A stretch of DNA of 64,000 bases from Bromus sterilis. Its lineage: Eukaryota; Streptophyta; Magnoliopsida; Poales; Poaceae. Below, in pieces: positions 57,650-64,000 of this stretch. Where the stretch lies: contig OX465599.1 in the NCBI GenBank assembly GCA_950022295.1, positions 290,491,501-290,555,500 of the forward strand, written 5' to 3'. A program made the position numbers and the translations under genes. Position 1 is the first letter of the stretch, and every line of letters starts with the position of its first letter. The notes under the pieces are model-generated. The model was not told the origin of the DNA and did no database searches. It worked only from the letters and a program-made list of their open reading frames with translations.

Positions 57650-60463
57650 TGTCACATCCCAACTTTTACCCTTCTTGTTAATCTAGTTAACCAAAAATTA
57701 GAGCCAACAAAAAACCTTGCATGAAATCTTAGGTTGTGTTTCAATGCTTGAACTTGTGTGCTTAGGGTTAGTCATGTTGTTGCCTGGTGTTGCACTTGGT
57801 ATTGATCATTTGGTGTTGCATGTGCCTAATGTCTGCCATGCATGCAACTCCTCTTGAGATTATCTTAAAAATGGTAACTTGTCAAATTCTAAAAACCCTT
57901 GGTGCTAACACCTAGTAAATTTTCTATATAGTATTAATACTAAAAGTTTTAGCCACTACAAAAATCCCTAGGCATCAACCTTTTGGTTGTTTCTAATAAC
58001 TAAAATATTTATCAATAAAATTTCCTAGCTACATAAAATCATAAGGAAGTGCATGCATGATCTTTATATCTAACCTAATAATAATAACAACAATAACAAT
58101 AATACTAATGTTGAGAGAGTTATATATCTTTTTTTTAATTGGGTGTTTGGTGCTTTAAAGAAAAAAAAAGAAAAGAGGAAAAAAAAGAGAAACTATCCTA
58201 ACTACCCCACTAATCCCTCCCCTAATTCCTCTCTTTCTCTCTAACCTCCCCTCTCTCTCTCACGTTCTCTCTCTCCCTCTCCCCACGCAGGGAGAGCCTC
58301 TCTCCCTCTCGTAATCTCTCTCTCGTCTCTCTTCACCCCCCCGAGCCCAACTGACACCCTCGCTCCCCTTTGCCCAACCGAAGACGACCCCGAGGATCGC
58401 CCCCGTGGCATGCCAACGCAATTCCTACCCCCCAACCCTCATCAGCAATGTGACCGGCGAGCTCCCACATCGGAACCGACCCACCTCCTCTCTCTCACGA
58501 GCTCGCCCACCTCCTGTCTTCACCAATGGTGCCAGGAGCCACGGATCGCCAGCTTGGCCGCTCCCTCCCGTTGGAGCTCTCCCTCGCTCGCCTATAAAAG
58601 GAGGTCACCCCGGCTCTCCTCTCCCCACTCGCCACACATCACTGCACCACCCAGCCACACCACCCCGCTCATCCGTTTGACAGCCCGAGCAGAAGGAAGA
58701 GGAGAAGAAGAGGTTGGAGGAGAAGAGGAGGAGGGAAGCCAGAGGAGGAGGAGGAGGAGGGGAGGCCGGCGCGCCGCCTCTCTGCCTCACGCCGGAGCCG
58801 CCGGCGAGGGACCAGAGGAGCCGCCCCAAGCACCCCACTGCCCCAACGTCTACCCCGAGCCGACGCCGCTTCCGACGACCGCAGCCGGCTCCGAGCCCCA
58901 AAAACGGGACCCCTGCCCCAAGCCGCACCCCCGCCGCCCCTCACCGTCGCCTGCAGCCGCCGGAACGCCCCCCCCCCACAACGAAACGCCTGACGTTGCA
59001 GGTGAAGACTCCTTCCAAGCCGAAGAAGCCGTACCGGGAGACATCGCCGAGGAAGGCAAGCCATCTTCAAAAACTTAACCTTGTCCTACATTTTTACTTC
59101 CTTTGTACCATATTATATATCATGATCTTGTTATATCATTTTGGGTTGGGATTTGTACTAGTTTATTAGGTGAACCCCACATACCTTGTAAGCCTACCTA
59201 TTTGGGAGAAAAAAACTAGACACCGATAATCTTGGTACTATTACAAGCCTTGCTAATGAACTAGTGACAACATAATAATTTGGTTAATCTTGCTCCCCCC
59301 TAATGTATTGGCATACATCTAAGAAGATGTGATGGCCAAGGTTGTGGTTGTTGGAAACATCGTTGAACATATTCAAAGTCTAGAGGGACTCTCTATAAGT
59401 GCCGCCAAAACCTAGTATTACAGTACAACCACAATACTCTGGTATGGGACAGGGCTAGTTGGAAGCTTGCTTATCTTAGTACGGGGATCTCATAACTACA
59501 TGAGTGAGGTACACGATGGTACCCAGAAGCCAGAATCCTGCCGATGCGTCGGGGGTGTAATACGCTGGACTATATCAGTGTCGGTACGGAACTTTGCCGC
59601 ACCTCTACTACGGTGAAGGCTTGCGTCCACGAGGAGCATGACCTTGCACGCGGACAGTTCAGGATGTGGGCATCGGGTAGATCACCTGTACTAGGGTAGG
59701 CAAGGGGAAGACTCCGGTCGATTATCCGAAAACCGCATACTGAGGTATGACGAACCGTGGGAACTCCCGGCGGATGTATCGAATGTTGTGGGTAAAGTGT
59801 ACAACCTCTGCAGAGTGAAAACTATTCGAGTAGCCGGAGTCCACGGTCATGGACAGCTAGTGAGGCCACACTTTGTGGGGAATAGATGAGAAATTCTAGT
59901 ACTGAGATTATGGTTCACGATGATGATGTTGGTATTATGAAAAGGGTTGGACTTGATTTAATCAAATATAAATTGTGGGATTAAAATTTGTCAAGAGTAA
60001 AACATTGCCAACTTAACTAATATTGAGTAGTTAGGTTCCCCATGTTAAACCCCCCCATATAGCCATCCCATTATTTTCTTGTACAAAAATATTGGTTACT
60101 TTCTTTAGGTGGTTTGCGAGTACTTTGTATGTACTCACGGCTTTGTCCCTGGTTATTCAATCGGCCAGGCTTGGAGGAGCAGGTATTTGACGATGACGCG
60201 ACTGACGAGTACTAGGATGTGCTACGCTCTGAGCTTTGCCTATGGATTGTGATGCTGCTACCCATCTTGCTTTCGCTTATTCCGCTGCCATTTGAGCCCG
60301 ATGAGGCCGTGTAAGACTGTTTATGTATGACTTTGTATTCGGTACTGTATGAACTTGTGACTGTGATATCCAGTGTCGAGTTGTGCGTCATGCGACATTG
60401 ATCATGGGAGCATGACGGTATGCACAGCTGGCCGCTTCGGACTTATAGTCCGGGGTGCCCACA
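57650..60463 (+). repeat. 3' LTR of the chromovirus
   Basis: This LTR is 2814 bp, collinear with the 5' LTR over its whole length. Indels are confined to homopolymer and short-repeat places: the A run near 58165, the CT run near 58318, a gga repeat near 58750 and the C run near 58970. Its TATA box is at 58593. Confidence 0.93.
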
Positions 60464-60468
60464 CATGA

Positions 60469-62209
60469 GATCAAGGCTATGAGGACTGCAGAGGAGACTC
60501 CAGTATTCCAAATCCTAGAAAACAGACATCTCTTTCCATACCCTCATCAACGGCTGAGTTTTCTTTTTTTTGTTTCCCGGCGCGGGGCACTCTTTCGAAG
60601 TTTTCAACAAGTTGTCGATTTCTTTGCCGCTCCTTCTAGCTGGGGGTGCTCGAAGCTCCTCGCTGCCATCGAATAGATATCCAAGTTTTCTCCACGCGTG
60701 TTTCTTGGGAAGCCACCTCCGAGACCCCTGGAACACGGTTTTCGAAGATCCGGGATCTTTCGCTAGTTGGCGGTACGTTGTATTATCCATGCACCTAACG
60801 CATGCACAAAATCCTTGGACCACCTACCCTGAGAAATATCCGTATCCGACATAGTCGTGCACCATCGTGATCACCGCGGCTTTCATTGGGAAATATTCTT
60901 TTGCGGCGGATTCCCACGTATTGACTCCGTCTTTCCATAACATTTCTAGATCCTCTTTCAGCAGCTGGAGATACAGATTGAGGTTCGTACCTGGCTATTT
61001 CGGCCCTTGAACTAGCATACACATTGTCATGTACTTTTTCTTCATGCACTTCGGGGGGGGGGGGGGGAGGTTGTATATGCATACAAACGTGGGCCAGGTA
61101 CTGTGTGTGCTTCTCTGGCCGCCAAACGGATTGACTCCATCGGCGCTCACACCAATCCTGAGGTTCCTTGGTTCTTTCCCAAAATCTAGGTATTCGAGGT
61201 CCAACGCAGTCCATTGTCTACCATCTGAAGGGTGCCTCAGCATGTCCTCCTTTTCCGGATCAGGGTTCGGGTCATCCTCTTTTAGCTTCTTTCTATCTGC
61301 GTGCCAGGTCGTGAGATTTGCTTCCTCGGTATCCACGAAATACCTCTGCAGACGAGGAGTGATCGGAAAGTACCATTCCACTTTTGTAGGAACTTTCTTC
61401 CCTCTCTTGTATCGACTAACACTGCACACCGAACATGTGGTTTTCTCCGCGTCTTCACCCCGACAGATCATGCAATCATTTATACAGATGTGGTATTCAA
61501 TGTGCGGAAGATCGAGAGGGCACGTTACTTTCTTGGCCTCAGCGATACTAGTTGGGCACGTGTTGCCCTTCGAAAGGCGATCGTGCCAGAATGCCATGTT
61601 ATCATTGAAGCTTTCATCGGTCCATTTGTGTTTTTCCTTCATCTCCATAGCCCCAAGTGCTACATTCAAGCGGGTATCCCCGTCGTTGCATCCTTCATAC
61701 AACTTTGTAACCGCGTCTTTCTCGAGTTGCGCCATCTTGGCTTTCTCTCTAGCTGCACCTCTTGTGTTCAACGCCTCTTTGACAAACAACGCTTGAACAT
61801 GAGGGTCCCGCACCTAGCTTGAATCCTCATGTCCGGCATCTTGATCTTCATGTCCGGCATCTTGATCTACATGATCTGCTTCGGCATCTTCTTCATGATC
61901 ATGTATGGGATGCTCTTCGTCTTCTCGCCCACCGTTGTTGTCTAGTTGCCCTTCCGCATTTACTGACGCCCCACCATTGATGTCCTCCTCCTCACCAGCT
62001 TCATCACTTATCCACCGTGTGTATCCATCCATCAAACCATTACACTTCAGGTGTCTTTCCAATATTCCAGAATCAGGCTCGGTCACGCACTGTAGTTTGT
62101 ATCTCTGACACATACATCTTATATCCTTCCTATTATTCCATAGCATGTCGTTTGTCGCACATTGCATCCACCTAGTCACGGTGATATCGCTCAGCATCTC
62201 GCGGACCAT
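60469..62209 (-). pseudogene. CACTA TNP2-type transposase, N-terminal and central part
   Basis: From ATG 62209 the frame reads KDIRCMCQRYKLQCVTEP and KCNGLMDGYTRWISDE, the zinc-like transposase-associated domain, then an acidic spacer. The Transposase_21 core follows with YHICINDCMICRGEDAEK, CSVSRYKRGKKVP, LRHPSDGRQWTALD and GVSADGVNPFG, and then FCACVRCMDNTTYRQLAK and SRRWLPKKHAWRKLGYLF. The phase never changes, but four TAG codons interrupt it at 61814-61816, 60995-60997, 60824-60826 and 60515-60517. A run of 15 C in coding sense (61053-61067) lengthens a proline stretch where relatives have PPW. An acceptor-like tgcatgcag precedes the ATG, so an upstream exon may be missing. TNP2 cuts the element at its CACTA ends. 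This copy cannot make it. Confidence 0.85.
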
Positions 62210-62384
62210 GATCGCCTGCATGCACAGAGAGAGCAACACAATTATATATCACAGTCGTCGCCAGAAAAATTCGGCATGACCTTCCCTAATAATTCATGGG
62301 AGCATGCGGAGAGTGCGCCAGAAATTTGCCGAAAGGGAAGTGAATCAACATTTCGGCAAAACATTGGCAACTCAAAATTCACAT

Positions 62385-62650
62385 ATACATCAAACTACCA
62401 TAAGATTCACATATACATCAAACCACCATAAGCTTCACATATACACTTCACATATACATCAAACCACCACAAGCTTCACATATACACTTCACACATACAT
62501 CAAAACCACCACAAGCTTCACATATACACTTCACATATACATCAAACCACCACAAGCTTCACATATACACTTCACGTCTACATCAAACCACCACAAGCTT
62601 CACATATACATCAAAACCCAAGCTTCACATATACATCAAACCCCAAGCTA
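62385..62650. repeat. Minisatellite in the CACTA 5' region
   Basis: Units of about 46 bp and shortened versions combine acatcaaaccaccacaagc and ttcacatatacacttcacat. At least six copies follow each other. The array lies in the CACTA's 5' non-coding region, upstream of the transposase on the minus strand. Confidence 0.85.
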
Positions 62651-62884
62651 GTAAAGGCAAGTATGAGTGATAAATGGAAGAAAGGAGTTGGGGAGGAGGT
62701 CCACTTACTTTAATATGAAGAAAAGTAGATTTAAAGCCAAGTATGGATGGATAAATGGAAGAAATGAGGTGGGGAGGAGGAGAAAACCGAATAGGTCTAG
62801 GGTGAGAAGAGTAGATCTAGTTTGAGAAGTGTGTGGAGTGAATGAGAGGTGGCAGGTGGGGTGGAGTAGATAAGTGAAGCTCCA

Positions 62885-63230
62885 GGTATTTAGTGACGCA
62901 TTTTGCATCTCAGTGGTGGGGCATCCCAAAATGCGCCACCCTTAAGATCTTAGGGGTGGCGCATTCCCAATATGCGCCACCCATAAGCTCTTAGGGGTGG
63001 CGCATTTCCAGAATGCGCCATCTATAAGGTTCTTAGGGGTGGCGCATTTCTCCAAATGCGCCACGTATAAGCTTATCCAGGCTGGCCCACTCTTAGTGGT
63101 GGTGCACTGGAAAATAATGTGCCACCCCTAACGGCTTATTGGTGGCGCATTCTGCACCAGTGCGCCACCCCTTACAGATGGTGGCGCATGCCAAAAAATA
63201 TGCGCCACTAATAAAGTTTCCATGTATATC
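62885..63230. repeat. CACTA right subterminal repeats
   Basis: About seven copies of the tggcgcatt...aatgcgcca dyad, separated by aagctcttagggg-like spacers, mirror the array at the left end. The neighbouring stretch 62660-62880 shows no gene. Confidence 0.85.
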
Positions 63231-63246
63231 TATTTCTCTAGTAGTG

Positions 63247-63487
63247 ACAGGTCGCCTGGGCGATTGGGACCTCCCCTGGTGCCCCCCTTGGCCCTTATTT
63301 TTACTCCCGTCGTGAAAACCCTGATTCTAGAACCCTTTTCTCCATAAGAAATTCCGATCTATGCCGCCATCGCCAACAAGTTTCAGGGGACGAGAATTCC
63401 TGTGTCGGCACCCTGCCGGGACGGGGAAGTGCCCTCGGATTCATGTCCATCGAAGTTGCTTCCTCCCTCCATGAAGCGGGAGTAGTT
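63247..63487 (+). repeat. LTR, right part, split by the CACTA element
   Basis: The sequence continues the LTR that stopped at 34469: a G/C-rich block, then cccttatttttactcccgtc, gaaaaccctgattctagaac and ggcaccctgccggga. It reaches gcgggagtagtt, which corresponds to the catgagtagtt landmark of sister LTRs, and is cut by another LTR. Confidence 0.75.
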
Positions 63488-64000
63488 TGTAACACCCCCA
63501 GTGTCATGCTACAGTAATCACCCTGTCCTAATGCCAAGTCACAGTAGTTACCTATGATTAACCAGTCTTGATCACGCGCAGTTCAAATTCAAACCCTGTT
63601 GGAATTCAAATTAAATTAAAAACAAAGTGGAACATAAAGTTGATCCAAGAATAATGCAACCAATTTTATTAAATGCCTAATATTCAGTAGGTCTTCAAAA
63701 ACTAGAAATGGGGATTTATTGAAATATTTAAGTAATACAATTAAATCAAAACAGTAGCATATCAGCACCAAGTGACCTTTTAATATTTAAGTGAAATTCA
63801 AATGATTTTTTAAAAGTGTGCCAAACTTTTTGGTGTCATCTATGTAAAGTTTAATACTAATAATGGAACACTTAGAACTTTCAATGAAAAATCCTATACT
63901 AGCTAAACAAAATATAACAGAAATGAAAGAGTAACAGAAAAGAAAAGAAAGCAAACAAATTGGAAAGACTAAACTAGGCCCATGGCAAAACCCACCCAGG
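63488..64000 (+). mobile_element. Start of a further LTR retrotransposon (partial)
   Basis: A sharp change of sequence at 63488 begins TGTAACACCCCCAGTG, an LTR-like start common in plant Ty3-gypsy elements. The preceding tagtt would be its 5-bp target duplication. The rest is AT-rich LTR-like sequence running off the window, so neither an internal region nor the far end can be checked. Confidence 0.55.

Larger units (their letters stand above)
49090..60463 (+). mobile_element. Ty3-gypsy chromovirus (Tekay/Del type), nearly complete
   Basis: The 11,374-bp element has LTRs of 2809 and 2814 bp beginning TGTCACATCCC and ending gtgcccaca, an initiator-Met primer site, an extra ORF, gag-pol with a C-terminal chromodomain-like segment, and a polypurine tract. 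It is flanked by an exact 5-bp duplication catga (49085-49089 and 60464-60468). The LTRs differ by about 26 substitutions and a few short indels by eye (0.9 percent). With the commonly used grass rate of 1.3e-8 per site per year that is roughly 0.3-0.4 million years. One TGA breaks gag-pol. It split the CACTA transposase. The family name within Triticeae is not certain. Confidence 0.93.
34470..63246 (-). mobile_element. CACTA (En/Spm) transposon with three nested insertions
   Basis: The left terminus is CACTACTAGAAAA at 34470 and the right terminus is tttctctagtagtg ending at 63246, its inverted partner. The flanking trinucleotides are aaa and aca, an imperfect 3-bp target duplication. Subterminal zones at both ends carry tggcgcatt/aatgcgcca repeats. 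Coding is on the minus strand: a TNP2-type transposase near the right end and a second ORF toward the left. Three LTR insertions occupy 36741-45072, 46525-48275 and 49090-60463. Without them and their target duplications the element is about 7.3 kb, a normal CACTA size. Its genes carry stops and shifts, so it is not autonomous now. Confidence 0.9.

Noticed and set aside
61029..61796. Plus-strand frame of 255 codons
   Set aside because: It lies exactly opposite the conserved transposase core on the minus strand and has no domain of its own.

Overview
The window is nuclear DNA of a large-genome grass, most probably a Triticeae species (wheat, Aegilops, barley or rye group). The sequence shows nested LTR retrotransposons with TGATACGTCC-type ends, a CACTA transposon, Stowaway MITEs, LINE debris and very few host genes. 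Species and chromosome cannot be told from the sequence alone.

Layout, left half. Positions 1-1845 hold a decayed LINE reverse transcriptase on the minus strand, followed by an AT-rich element with ATGCCCGTGC-type inverted ends (1847-4690). This LINE/TIR junction recurs at 26190-28400, so the two places descend from one arrangement. Between 4.7 and 11.5 kb lie broken minus-strand gene pieces: an F-box/LRR-type leucine-rich repeat fragment with two in-frame stops (5199-5692), a heat-stress transcription factor DNA-binding-domain fragment (about 7117-7440), and a GC-rich stretch with a run of 20 G. The only host gene that looks intact is a single-exon PTC7-type protein phosphatase 2C on the minus strand (11694-12692). 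From 13.1 to 24.5 kb there are two LINE ORF1 fragments, an 8-kb landscape of 'gttgcttgg' repeats, a Stowaway MITE, a 47-bp tandem array with a higher-order period near 422 bp, and a tandem repeat of about 502 bp. At 25.1 kb there is a GC-rich open frame with a signal-anchor-like N-terminus that I do not recognise.

Layout, right half (28.7-64.0 kb). This is a stack of transposons. A truncated Athila-like retrotransposon ends at 32354, followed by a foldback element (32530-33044) and a partial LTR (33045-34145). That LTR was invaded by a second LTR at 34146, which was invaded by a CACTA transposon (34470-63246). The CACTA carries three insertions of its own: a non-autonomous Athila-like element with gag and protease only (36741-45072), a solo LTR (46525-48275), and a nearly complete Ty3-gypsy chromovirus of Tekay/Del type (49090-60463). 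The invaded LTR resumes after 63246 and is cut again by a further LTR starting at 63488. Target-site duplications are exact for the solo LTR (tatgc) and the chromovirus (catga).

How the parts relate. The CACTA codes on the minus strand: a TNP2-type transposase (62.2 to 48.7 kb, split by the chromovirus) and a second ORF with an Ulp1-protease-like end (48.7 to 35.3 kb, split by the other two insertions). The chromovirus has 2.8-kb LTRs differing at only about 26 sites, a PBS for initiator tRNA-Met, an extra ORF ahead of gag, and a gag-pol frame broken by one TGA. The Athila-like element lacks reverse transcriptase and integrase and would have depended on enzymes supplied in trans. All readings were made by eye without database searches.
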